A stretch of DNA of 5,663 bases from Acidimicrobiales bacterium (GCA_027451785.1 DAIDIS010000036.1:1-5663), one strand, 5' to 3'; positions 1-5,444 are shown, numbered from the stretch's first letter. The notes: generated from the sequence alone by a model not told the origin. Program-made: numbers and translations.

Positions 1-379
1 CCCACGAATGCAGGGCCAGCTCGAGATTCCGCATTCTCAATAGGTCAAGTCCCGAACGATCGCCCGCCGGATGGTGTACCACCAGGTCATCGAGGCCAGG
101 CACTGAAAGGCGGTCGCTCAATGGGTCCTGCCACCGCTTGAATCCCTCCAGCGGATTTCCCCCCAAGTGGTCATGGCTTCGTGTTTGATCCAAGTCCGCA
201 GGCGTTGCTCCGTCGAGGAGCATCAGATAGCGGCGTCCGCCGCCGATCACATGGTTCAGTAAATCGTAAACGGTCCAGCCTTCGCATTTGCTCGGAAGGA
301 CAAGGTGTTCTTGTCTGACATCTGAAAGCGCTCGCTCGAAGCAATCCACGGCTAAAGCCAGTGCTTGAACATCGTCCAC
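1..379 (-). CDS. DinB-like / mycothiol-dependent maleylpyruvate isomerase-like metal-binding protein, C-terminus beyond window
   Basis: The frame gives 126 residues and is still open at the left edge, so the C-terminus is missing. The pattern is that of the four-helix DinB/MDMPI fold in actinobacterial TIGR03086-type proteins. It has an N-terminal helix (VDDVQALALAVDCFERAL), then a P-x-K-C-x-G-W-T-V-x-D-L-L-N-H-V segment at residues 29-44 (SKCEGWTVYDLLNHV), and RNLELALHSW at 117-126. His43 and His124 are at the positions usually used for the divalent metal. Members of this superfamily are cytoplasmic, often metal-dependent thiol transferases or isomerases, and most are uncharacterised, so I assign no substrate. 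The start is GTG at 377-379, chosen because it fits the family N-terminus. No clear Shine-Dalgarno sequence precedes it and the frame is open further upstream without ATG, so the start is uncertain. It lies 88 bases downstream of the gene ending at 468, on the same strand, with no terminator visible between them. Confidence 0.72.
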   Translation of the reverse strand, partial: MDDVQALALAVDCFERALSDVRQEHLVLPSKCEGWTVYDLLNHVIGGGRRYLMLLDGATPADLDQTRSHDHLGGNPLEGFKRWQDPLSDRLSVPGLDDLVVHHPAGDRSGLDLLRMRNLELALHSW

Positions 380-467
380 GACGCACGAGCCTATCGAATG
401 CCTTAGGAACCCTTCTCGGCTGGCGAATGAATCGAGCTTTGTGTAATCAAGCAGCGCAAAGGCAGGG

Positions 468-941
468 TCACTTTCGGTTGCTGTTGGCCGATCCTCCGGC
501 GATCGGGGGAGCGGAGTTGAATTCGTCTGTAGGGTATGGCGATAAGTTGTCTGCGGCCATGATGGATGCCTCCACGGTCTGCAAGTCTGACGGACCAAGA
601 GCCAATGCACCGCCAGGGACCGGAACCTGCCAGACGTGGAACATGAAGCCGGTGTTGATGAGCTTGGTTCCGGGTGGGCACGGAGAGAAAGTACTTATGT
701 AGTTGGTTGCCGGGTTGTAACAAAGATTGTTGTGCTCATGCCACTGAGTGAGGCATCCGCCGGGCATAGGGGCAGTGCCGTTCTGGTCGATGTACATGGC
801 TGCGGCCAGCACCTTCTGGCCGCTGGGGATCGTGACATACAAGAGGAACGGTACGTGGTTCGGGTCGAGCAACCCTTTCGCCGGAGTGCCACCGAGCTTG
901 ACATAGTGGACCACCTCGTAGTTTGGGTCGGTCATCGGCAC
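468..941 (-). CDS. C-terminal extracytoplasmic domain of an interrupted membrane-anchored protein (possible metal-binding domain)
   Basis: This 157-codon frame begins immediately after the TAA that ends the upstream frame, and it lies in the same reading frame. It starts V-P-M-T-D-P-N-Y-E and carries QWHEHNNLC at residues 66-74, further cysteines at 63 and 88, and MFHVW at 100-104. I recognise this arrangement (DG-Y-x-P, LDPxxP, LxxAMY, GGxLTQWHxHxNLC, CPPGT, HVWxVPxPGG) from C-terminal domains of uncharacterised actinobacterial membrane proteins. The H-x-H and HVW histidines suggest metal binding, which is inference. The GTG at 939-941 or the ATG two codons on could serve as a restart site, but there is no Shine-Dalgarno sequence upstream. 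The conserved domain begins inside the upstream frame (KYKDVNAAIADG), so this piece alone would lack its first helix. It is best read as the 3' part of one gene spanning 468-1724. The tail after residue 115 is of low conservation type. Confidence 0.7.
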   Translation of the reverse strand: MPMTDPNYEVVHYVKLGGTPAKGLLDPNHVPFLLYVTIPSGQKVLAAAMYIDQNGTAPMPGGCLTQWHEHNNLCYNPATNYISTFSPCPPGTKLINTGFMFHVWQVPVPGGALALGPSDLQTVEASIMAADNLSPYPTDEFNSAPPIAGGSANSNRK

Positions 942-944
942 TTA
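942..944 (-). other. In-frame TAA interrupting a conserved domain
   Basis: The minus strand reads GCC GAT GGT TAA GTG CCG ATG ACC GAC. Reading through gives A-D-G-(stop)-V-P-M-T-D. In related proteins as I remember them, this position is Tyr (DGYxP), and TAT or TAC to TAA is a single-base change. The frame is otherwise intact for 260 codons before and 157 after, with no frameshift. TAA followed by G is not a known strong readthrough context, and no Sec or Pyl machinery uses TAA. Confidence 0.8.
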
Positions 945-1724
945 ACCATCGGCTATGGCCGCATTCACGTCCTTATATTTTGCGACCGCAGCTGTGGTCT
1001 GCTGAACGAGACTCAGAGCCAGCTGCTGCTGGCGCATCGTTGGCGGCGTGTTGCAGGTGGGAGTCTCCATGACGTGACCGCTATCGGTTGTGCCCGCGTA
1101 TTTGGTCAGAGTTTCCACTTCGCTGGCGGCGATGGGAGGACCCGTATAGCGCCACGTTGGGTCTACATTTGCACTCATGTAAGGGTTGGCCATGTTCATA
1201 CTGGACATGGAGCTCGCAGCTTGGGTCTTATGGCTGGAACCGGCCGACGCGGCGGAGGCGGCAGTCCCATCCGTGACCAAGACTGCCGTTGTAGAGAAAA
1301 TCACTGCTACGGCTGTAGCAAGAGACGAGGCCATGACGACCCTGGACGGAACCGGGCGAGACAGGAAAGTCAATCTCGCCAGGGCCAATCCGCCTAGAAC
1401 AAGTGCGACCCCGAAAACAACCGATACTGTGCCCACCAAGGAGTTGCGAACTGCCCCTGAACGCGTCGATGCGACAAAGTAGACCGCGAGCCCAGCGAAA
1501 TTCACCATTGCGCCGGCCAGAGCTGCTCTCGACGTGGGCTTGACGCCCATTACCACCGCCCACGTGACTTGGAACCAAGCGAGGGCGGCAAACGCGATGC
1601 CCAGAGCAAAACTCTCTTGAAAGTGCTGGGTAGTGAGGGTGAAATGCAAGCCTGCGGCACCGAGCGACACAATGGCAGCTGCATATCGAAGTACGTCGTT
1701 AGCGGACCAATCGCTGTTCGGCAT
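942..1724 (-). CDS. Five-helix membrane protein with Met/His-rich linker, N-terminal part of an interrupted gene
   Basis: A 260-residue frame of unknown function. Hydrophobic segments lie at about residues 12-30, 37-60, 66-86, 97-117 and 128-151. Basic residues cluster at 62-66 and 117-128, which by the positive-inside rule puts the part after residue 151 outside the membrane. An Ala/Ser-rich linker (153-175) leads to a Met/His-rich stretch (SHKTQ..., then MSSMNMANPYM at 173-183) of a kind seen in copper-handling proteins. Residues 190-260 (WRYTGPP, CNTPPT, VAKYKDVNAAIADG) belong to the domain that continues in 468-941 beyond the TAA at 942-944. The ATG start is supported by GGAGGG (1728-1733), three bases upstream. 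The leader carries a 7-bp hairpin (1739-1755) and a palindrome (1825-1839). I read the gene as one 418-codon frame with a nonsense codon at position 261. As it stands, the product would be a membrane stub lacking its conserved outer domain. Confidence 0.78.
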   Translation of the reverse strand: MPNSDWSANDVLRYAAAIVSLGAAGLHFTLTTQHFQESFALGIAFAALAWFQVTWAVVMGVKPTSRAALAGAMVNFAGLAVYFVASTRSGAVRNSLVGTVSVVFGVALVLGGLALARLTFLSRPVPSRVVMASSLATAVAVIFSTTAVLVTDGTAASAASAGSSHKTQAASSMSSMNMANPYMSANVDPTWRYTGPPIAASEVETLTKYAGTTDSGHVMETPTCNTPPTMRQQQLALSLVQQTTAAVAKYKDVNAAIADG

Positions 1725-1727
1725 GTT

Positions 1728-1733
1728 CCCTCC
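1728..1733 (-). promoter_or_regulatory. Ribosome binding site of the 942-1724 gene
   Basis: The minus strand reads CACCGGAGGGAACATG. A near-perfect Shine-Dalgarno sequence three to four bases before the ATG fixes the start at 1724. Confidence 0.75.
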
Positions 1734-1738
1734 GGTGA

Positions 1739-1755
1739 GCGTTCGGGACGAACGC
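1739..1755. repeat. Perfect 7-bp inverted repeat in the leader of the interrupted membrane gene
   Basis: GCGTTCG-GGA-CGAACGC has perfect 7-base arms and a 3-base loop. On the minus strand it ends five bases before the Shine-Dalgarno sequence of the gene starting at 1724. It could be an mRNA leader hairpin or an operator. Neither strand shows the long T-run needed to call it a terminator: the plus strand has CTTTT, and the minus strand is followed by TCACCGG. Confidence 0.6.
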
Positions 1756-1824
1756 CTTTTGGCTTGGACCTACCGGCTTGGCATGTCCATTACTAAGGGT
1801 AACTTGTCCAAGGGGAAACACACC

Positions 1825-1839
1825 AGCACTTAAAGTGCT
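1825..1839. promoter_or_regulatory. Palindrome AGCACTTAAAGTGCT, candidate operator
   Basis: Perfect 7-base arms surround a central A, about 100 bases upstream of the membrane-protein ATG at 1724 and 50 bases past the haemoglobin stop. The size and symmetry suit a dimeric repressor or activator. As RNA it would be a short 6-bp stem with a 3-base loop followed by GGTGTGTTTCC, a poor terminator. A minus-strand TTGGAC at about 1805-1810 could be a -35 box, but no convincing -10 follows at normal spacing. The regulator is unknown. Confidence 0.45.
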
Positions 1840-1888
1840 AATTCACTAATGGAGCGTGCCGACCGAGATTATCGACGCGCAGAGATCG

Positions 1889-2308
1889 TCAGATCGAATT
1901 GATGAGGCTCCTGGCCGCCATCTTAAAGTAATCCAACATCTCTGCTTCCAGCTCTTCGGGGAGGTCCTGGTCGGCAACGGCGGAAGTCATATGTACGAGC
2001 CAAGCACGTGCTTCTTGTTCACCTATCTCAAAAGGGGAGTGCCGCCACCTCAGCCTAGGGTGACCCCGCTCCTGGATATAGGCGGGTGGCCCTCCCCAAT
2101 ATTGCTGAAGGAAAAGCGAGAGGTGCTCAATGGAGCTGGTGAGGTCATCGGGGTACATTGGGCGAAGTATCGGGTCCTTGTCGACGCCCTTGTAGAAATC
2201 TGCAACCAGCTTGTCAAAAAAGGGTGTTCCACCCACTTGCTCGAATACCGTCACTAGGGAATAGACGTTACCCGAACGAGCTATCGCGTCGGCAAGGTAC
2301 AGGCTCAT
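1889..2308 (-). CDS. glbO: Group II (O-type) truncated haemoglobin
   Basis: A cytoplasmic haem protein of the 2-on-2 truncated globin family, group II, like Mycobacterium tuberculosis trHbO. Members bind O2 and are linked to oxygen, NO or peroxide chemistry; the role here is not shown. Counting from the ATG at 2306-2308 (139 residues), the diagnostic parts are FEQVGG (22-27), B10 Tyr39 in DFYKGV, CD1 Tyr52 in MYPDD, QQYWGGP (68-74), RGHPRLRWRH (81-90) with proximal His90, and G8 Trp103 in RAWL. All expected haem-pocket residues are present. Family homology begins near residue 19, so there is an extra N-terminal stretch of about 18 residues. The frame extends to a TTG at 2327-2329, but that lies in the T-tract of the upstream terminator and is unlikely. 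GAGG sits only two bases before the ATG, inside a hairpin (2310-2325). A GTG at 2252-2254 would give a protein of mycobacterial GlbO type at its N-terminus but has no visible ribosome site. The identity is secure; the start is not. Confidence 0.93.
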   Translation of the reverse strand: MSLYLADAIARSGNVYSLVTVFEQVGGTPFFDKLVADFYKGVDKDPILRPMYPDDLTSSIEHLSLFLQQYWGGPPAYIQERGHPRLRWRHSPFEIGEQEARAWLVHMTSAVADQDLPEELEAEMLDYFKMAARSLINSI

Positions 2309-2309
2309 T

Positions 2310-2325
2310 GCCTCAGGACTGAGGC
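2310..2325 (-). promoter_or_regulatory. Hairpin covering the putative haemoglobin ribosome binding site
   Basis: The minus strand reads GCCTCA-GTCC-TGAGGC-A-ATG: perfect 6-base arms and a 4-base loop. The 3' arm holds the only Shine-Dalgarno-like GAGG, next to the ATG at 2308. If formed in the mRNA, it would hide that site. Confidence 0.4.
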
Positions 2326-2329
2326 TCAA

Positions 2330-2382
2330 AAATCAAAAGGGAACGCCGCGGCGGAGCTTTTGGGGGTAGCTCTGCCGCGGCG
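2330..2382 (-). terminator. Strong intrinsic terminator after the exported Ser/Gly-rich protein gene
   Basis: On the minus strand, CGCCGCGGCAGAGCT pairs with AGCTCCGCCGCGGCG: 15 pairs with one A-C mismatch, around the 9-base loop ACCCCCAAA. TTCCCTTTTGATTTTT follows directly. Arms are at 2368-2382 and 2344-2358. It starts about 40 bases after the TAA at 2422-2424 and ends about 20 bases before the haemoglobin ATG. Confidence 0.85.
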
Positions 2383-2421
2383 CGGGAGGGAAAGGTGGGT
2401 ATTAGGAAAGGTGGCTTGGAA

Positions 2422-2949
2422 TTATGCGGTTGTCACATTCGCAGTGGGACTCGTAAATCCTTGATTCTGTGAAGACTGCGAGGGTGAGCTGGATGTTCCG
2501 CTGGGCATTTGAGCCGGATTGGTAGAGCTTCCCATATGTGGACAGTTGCCCGGAGGGCCCCCGTTGGGGCTTGGTTGTGCCCCTCCCGCTGCTCCTTGTG
2601 GACCAGAGTTTGACGGCGCTCCCGACGAGCCGGATGTTCCTGTCCCGGATGAGCCGGATGTTCCCGAGTTTCCGGGTGGCGTCAGGGCGGCTGAGTTCGT
2701 TGAAGTATTCGTGCCGTTGGTCCCGTTCGATGTCGTTCGACTGGCCGGAGTGCCGGTTTGCGCATTGGCTGCTCCGGCCGTGGTGGCGACTACTCCAAGA
2801 GCTCCAAGGGTCAACATCGAGCCCGCAACCATCCCGGCAATTTTCGTCTTGCTGAAAGTCGGGGACGGTCGCTCTTGCGCGGAAGGATCGCGACCGGATG
2901 TCATCTCCTGGGGTCTGTTCTGTCCTGTGTCGGCATCGTTTTCAATCAA
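2422..2949 (-). CDS. Exported or membrane-anchored Ser/Gly/Asn/Pro-rich low-complexity protein with a CPHM motif
   Basis: A 175-residue protein that I cannot assign to a named family. It has an unusually long polar N-terminus (1-33), lysines at 34 and 36, a hydrophobic stretch (37-60), and Ala-Asn-Ala at 61-63, a good signal-peptidase I site. The alternative is an uncleaved anchor. The rest is low complexity: Thr/Asn/Ser-rich (64-90), a GTSGSSG near-repeat (96-110), and Gly/Pro-rich (113-135). A single Cys lies in GNCPHMGSS (134-142), where Cys136, His138 and Met139 could be metal or haem ligands; this is inference. The TTG start at 2947-2949 is supported by AGGAGG six bases upstream. The next ATG (codon 16) has no such site. 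The gene ends in its own strong terminator, so it is probably monocistronic. A plus-strand frame across the same DNA is the antisense of this biased sequence and has no supporting features. Confidence 0.75.
   Translation of the reverse strand: MIENDADTGQNRPQEMTSGRDPSAQERPSPTFSKTKIAGMVAGSMLTLGALGVVATTAGAANAQTGTPASRTTSNGTNGTNTSTNSAALTPPGNSGTSGSSGTGTSGSSGAPSNSGPQGAAGGAQPSPNGGPPGNCPHMGSSTNPAQMPSGTSSSPSQSSQNQGFTSPTANVTTA
2627..2664. repeat. 14-bp direct repeat inside the low-complexity coding region
   Basis: GAGCCGGATGTTCC occurs at 2627-2640 and 2651-2664, with a period of 24 bases (8 codons). It encodes the two copies of the GTSGSSG-type peptide. The in-frame period fits repeat growth by slippage or unequal exchange. 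Confidence 0.7.
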
Positions 2950-2955
2950 CTTCTT

Positions 2956-2961
2956 CCTCCT
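2956..2961 (-). promoter_or_regulatory. Shine-Dalgarno AGGAGG that decides a TTG start
   Basis: The minus strand reads ACAGGAGGAAGAAGTTG. A perfect AGGAGG with a six-base spacer before TTG (2947-2949) makes this the start of the exported protein. Confidence 0.78.
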
Positions 2962-3189
2962 GTCTTCCGTACAGACACCTCAACTTGTTCTCTGCATCGA
3001 GGCGCTGTTGTTGTGACAAGGGAATAATGAAGCAGCCGTCTTAGGGAGGCCATGGTCCCAGCTTGGAGAGGGCTGAGAGTTCTTCAGACTGATAGGGCCG
3101 AGCGTTCTCGTATCGTGCTGCGATCATGCCTTCAGCGGGGGATCCCCGGCCGGGCGAAATGATTCAAACCTCTCGCTGATCGGGTGGGG
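2962..3189. other. Non-coding stretch between glmS and the exported-protein gene
   Basis: I see no convincing gene here. A minus-strand frame ending near 3040 (about 28 codons from an ATG near 3126) has no good ribosome site or family resemblance. Two overlapping palindromes, GGGGATCCCC (3138-3147) and CCCGGCCGGG (3145-3154), lie between TCAGCG (3132-3137) and its complement CGCTGA (3174-3179). The transcript here could therefore fold, but it lacks the T-run of an intrinsic terminator. The promoter of the exported-protein gene should lie here. A minus-strand TTGTCA near 3013-3018 resembles a -35 box, but the -10 at normal spacing is poor. Confidence 0.5.
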
Positions 3190-5007
3190 TCACTCGACTG
3201 TGACGCTTTTTGCCAGGTTCCTGGGCTGGTCAATGTCGACACCCCGGATAAGAGCCGAATGATATGCAAAAAGTTGCAGCGGAATGTTGATGAGGATCGA
3301 GTCCAATTCCGGCTCGCTCGACGGGACCCGCACGAAATCGTCGGAGATGGCGGCGAGTTCCGGATTGTGACCTACGGAGATCACAGGACCGTTTCTCGCT
3401 TTGATCTCTTCCATGGCCGAGACGTTCTTGTCATAGAGGTCGTCGTTTGGGAAAAGCACGACTGAAACAAACTCCGGACATACCAACGCAAGTGGGCCGT
3501 GCTTCAATTCTGAAGCCGGGTACGCTTCTGCGTGAACATATGAGATCTCCTTTAACTTCTGGGCTCCTTCGCAGGCAATTGGAAAGCCGTTGACGCGCCC
3601 GATGAAAAAGGCGCTGGTAGAGTCCAGGTACTTTTTGGCGAGGTCAGCAACCTGCTCTTCGGTCTGGAGGGTCTCGGTAATCTTGTCGGGCAAGCTTGAA
3701 AGAGCGTTGATGATTCTGGCTCCATCTGATGGACTCAGGTCTCTTACCCTTCCGAGATGAAGGCCCAAAAGCGCAAAAGCAACGATTGTCGAAGTGAAGG
3801 CTTTGGTGGAGGCAACGCTCACCTCGGGCCCAGCATGAAGGTAGATGCCGCTTCCGCACTCTCTGGCAATCGAGCTGCCGACTACGTTCACGATTCCGGT
3901 AACCATACCGCCTTTGCGCTTGACCTCCTGCACCGCCCTGAGCGTGTCGAGGGTTTCGCCGGACTGACTAACGGCAATGTAAAGGGTATCTGGGTCGACA
4001 ATGGGGTTCCTGTACCGGAACTCCGAAGCCGGCTCTGCCGACGAGGGGATTCGTGAGAGTGACTCGATGAGGCGCGCGCCTGCGAGGCCCGCGTAATAAC
4101 CGGAGCCGCAGGCAAGGACTTGTATCCGCTTGATTCTTAGAATTTCCTTGGGATCCAGTTCGACCCCGCCGAGGTGAGAAGTCGAGAAACGCGTGTCCAA
4201 CCTTCCCGACAGAGCCCGCGTAACTGCTTCGGGCTGTTCGAGAATTTCCTTTCTTAGGTAGTGGTCATGGGCTCCCTTGTCATATGTTCCAACGTCCCAG
4301 TCGACCTTCTGAGAGCGCTTGGTCCTTTCCGACAGGTCAAGACCAAGAGTCTGAAACTCATTCGCTTTTACGATTGCGATCTCGCCGTCGTCGAGATATA
4401 CAACCTGCTGAGTGTGTCGAACCAGAGCAGCGACATCCGAAGCGATGAAATTCTCCTTCTCTCCGATGCCGATTACGATTGGGCTGCCATTACGGGCGGC
4501 GACCAATGTGTCGGGTGTGTCACGATCAACCACACAGATCCCATAGGTCCCTTCGACCGAGAGGAGTGCTTCGCGGACTTTTTCCACCAAACCTTCGGCC
4601 TTGGACCGTGAGATTAAGTGGGCAAGTACCTCGGAGTCGGTATCCGAGGAGAACGCGACTCCCTCGGACTGAAGCTTTCCGCGGATCTCCTTGAAATTTT
4701 CGATGATTCCGTTATGGACTATGGCGATCCGACCTTCGGCGTCCAAGTGCGGGTGGGCGTTGGGCTCATTGGGGACCCCGTGAGTCGCCCATCGGGTGTG
4801 GCCGATCCCTATAGTGCCTCCAAAGCGCTTCGGCAGGCCCGCCAAAAGGTCCGATACCCTACCTTTTGCCTTGTGCACCCTTATGCTTCCGTCGTTAACT
4901 ACGGCAACCCCTGCCGAGTCGTATCCTCTGTACTCCAGGCGCTGTAAGCCCTCAACCAGAATCGGCGACGCATCCCTGCGCCCTACATACCCTACGATCC
5001 CGCACAT
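3190..5007 (-). CDS. glmS: Glutamine--fructose-6-phosphate aminotransferase (isomerizing)
   Basis: This cytoplasmic enzyme makes glucosamine-6-phosphate from fructose-6-phosphate and glutamine, the first committed step toward UDP-GlcNAc for peptidoglycan. At 605 residues it is full length for the family. After Met removal, Cys2 is the N-terminal nucleophile of the class II glutaminase domain (1 to about 225), with GHTRWATHG (69-77), HNG (98-100) and SSDTDSE (120-126). Two SIS sugar-isomerase domains follow. The first has CGSGYYAG (300-307) and SQSGETLDT (347-355). The second carries Glu480, Lys484, Glu487 and His503, equivalent to E. coli Glu481, Lys485, Glu488 and His504, and the C-terminal Lys600 in RNLAKSVTVE, equivalent to Lys603. 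The ATG is fixed by the required Met-Cys start; AAGGAG lies ten bases upstream. It begins 26 bases after the stop of the 90-residue gene, so the two are probably co-transcribed. I see no glmS ribozyme: there is no room for one in that gap. Confidence 0.98.
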   Translation of the reverse strand: MCGIVGYVGRRDASPILVEGLQRLEYRGYDSAGVAVVNDGSIRVHKAKGRVSDLLAGLPKRFGGTIGIGHTRWATHGVPNEPNAHPHLDAEGRIAIVHNGIIENFKEIRGKLQSEGVAFSSDTDSEVLAHLISRSKAEGLVEKVREALLSVEGTYGICVVDRDTPDTLVAARNGSPIVIGIGEKENFIASDVAALVRHTQQVVYLDDGEIAIVKANEFQTLGLDLSERTKRSQKVDWDVGTYDKGAHDHYLRKEILEQPEAVTRALSGRLDTRFSTSHLGGVELDPKEILRIKRIQVLACGSGYYAGLAGARLIESLSRIPSSAEPASEFRYRNPIVDPDTLYIAVSQSGETLDTLRAVQEVKRKGGMVTGIVNVVGSSIARECGSGIYLHAGPEVSVASTKAFTSTIVAFALLGLHLGRVRDLSPSDGARIINALSSLPDKITETLQTEEQVADLAKKYLDSTSAFFIGRVNGFPIACEGAQKLKEISYVHAEAYPASELKHGPLALVCPEFVSVVLFPNDDLYDKNVSAMEEIKARNGPVISVGHNPELAAISDDFVRVPSSEPELDSILINIPLQLFAYHSALIRGVDIDQPRNLAKSVTVE

Positions 5008-5033
5008 TCGCTACCTGCTCCTTGATTGCTTGC

Positions 5034-5306
5034 TCATCCGTAGACGATCCTTCTGATTTGACGTTCCGAAAGGTCCGGAGGGACCACTCTGTATTCGCGA
5101 AGCTCCTCTTTTACCTGCGGGTAAATAGCAGCGTTGGCTTGTCCCTTGGCCCGAAGCTCTCGATGACGACGCCGAACAAACTCCTCGGTAGTCTCCGAGT
5201 AATACGCTGCGACCTCGCTCTTGATCTTTTCGGCTACCTCAGGAGCAAGAAGCGAGGTAACCCTTAGGTAATCGGAGAGACTCAAGTCCGAGGCCTGGTT
5301 ACCCAT
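5034..5306 (-). CDS. Small charged, mostly helical protein of unknown function upstream of glmS
   Basis: A 90-residue protein that I do not recognise by name. It looks soluble and largely alpha-helical, with many charged residues (SETTEEFVRRRHRELRAKG, 37-55) and no signal peptide, cysteine or membrane segment. It ends PPDLSERQIRRIVYG; the LSERQIRRIVYG tail resembles the second half of a helix-turn-helix, so nucleic-acid binding is possible but unproven. The ATG at 5304-5306 is preceded by AAAGGA at about ten bases. The stop is 26 bases from glmS on the same strand, which suggests one transcript and possibly a linked role in growth or cell-wall precursor supply; this is inference only. The protein-like composition, clean start and tight spacing support a real gene. 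Confidence 0.75.
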   Translation of the reverse strand: MGNQASDLSLSDYLRVTSLLAPEVAEKIKSEVAAYYSETTEEFVRRRHRELRAKGQANAAIYPQVKEELREYRVVPPDLSERQIRRIVYG

Positions 5307-5350
5307 CTTGAGTACATCCTTTACTTATCAAGCGAATAATTCAATAATTT

Positions 5351-5366
5351 TGCCCGAAGTCGGGCA
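5351..5366. promoter_or_regulatory. Palindrome TGCCCGAAGTCGGGCA in the divergent intergenic region
   Basis: Perfect 7-base arms surround AG, roughly midway between the two divergent starts (5306 minus, 5445 plus). The flanks on one side are AT-rich (AATAATTCAATAATTTT). With no following T-run in either direction it does not look like a terminator, so it is a candidate operator for one or both genes. A looser inverted pair ACTTATC (5323-5329) and GATAAGT (5375-5381) flanks it but is not concentric with it. Confidence 0.4.
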
Positions 5367-5444
5367 CCAATGTCGATAAGTGGCTGAGATTCGGGATGTT
5401 CTTGGTATCGATGTAGATATTGGGCCTGTTTTGTTTAATATTGA

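Noticed and set aside
942..944. Pyrrolysine or selenocysteine recoding at the in-frame stop
   Set aside because: The codon is TAA, whereas pyrrolysine uses TAG and selenocysteine uses TGA. No SECIS-like hairpin is apparent directly after it.
636..1397. Plus-strand 253-codon open frame
   Set aside because: It spans both halves of the interrupted minus-strand gene, is rich in Arg, Gly, Cys and His with no domain pattern, and has no family resemblance. The minus-strand frames contain recognisable conserved motifs.
1739..1755. LexA/SOS box
   Set aside because: Actinobacterial LexA sites read CGAAC-N4-GTTCG. Here the arms are in the reverse order (GTTCG...CGAAC) with a three-base spacer.
1822..1842. 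CIRCE (HrcA) heat-shock element at the AGCACTTAAAGTGCT palindrome
   Set aside because: The half-sites resemble TTAGCACTC/GAGTGCTAA, but CIRCE has a nine-base spacer. Here the arms meet around one base and the outer bases do not match on one side.
2327..2329. TTG as the haemoglobin start
   Set aside because: It lies in the T-tract of the upstream terminator with no ribosome site, and it adds residues that have no counterpart in the family.
2519..3016. Plus-strand 165-codon open frame across the exported-protein gene
   Set aside because: It is antisense to the Ser/Gly/Pro-rich gene, whose GC-rich repetitive codons keep the opposite frame open. The minus-strand frame has a perfect Shine-Dalgarno sequence, a signal-peptide-like segment and a terminator; this one has none.
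5008..5033. glmS ribozyme/riboswitch upstream of glmS
   Set aside because: Only 26 bases separate glmS from the preceding gene, far too few for the ribozyme. That element is known mainly from Firmicutes.
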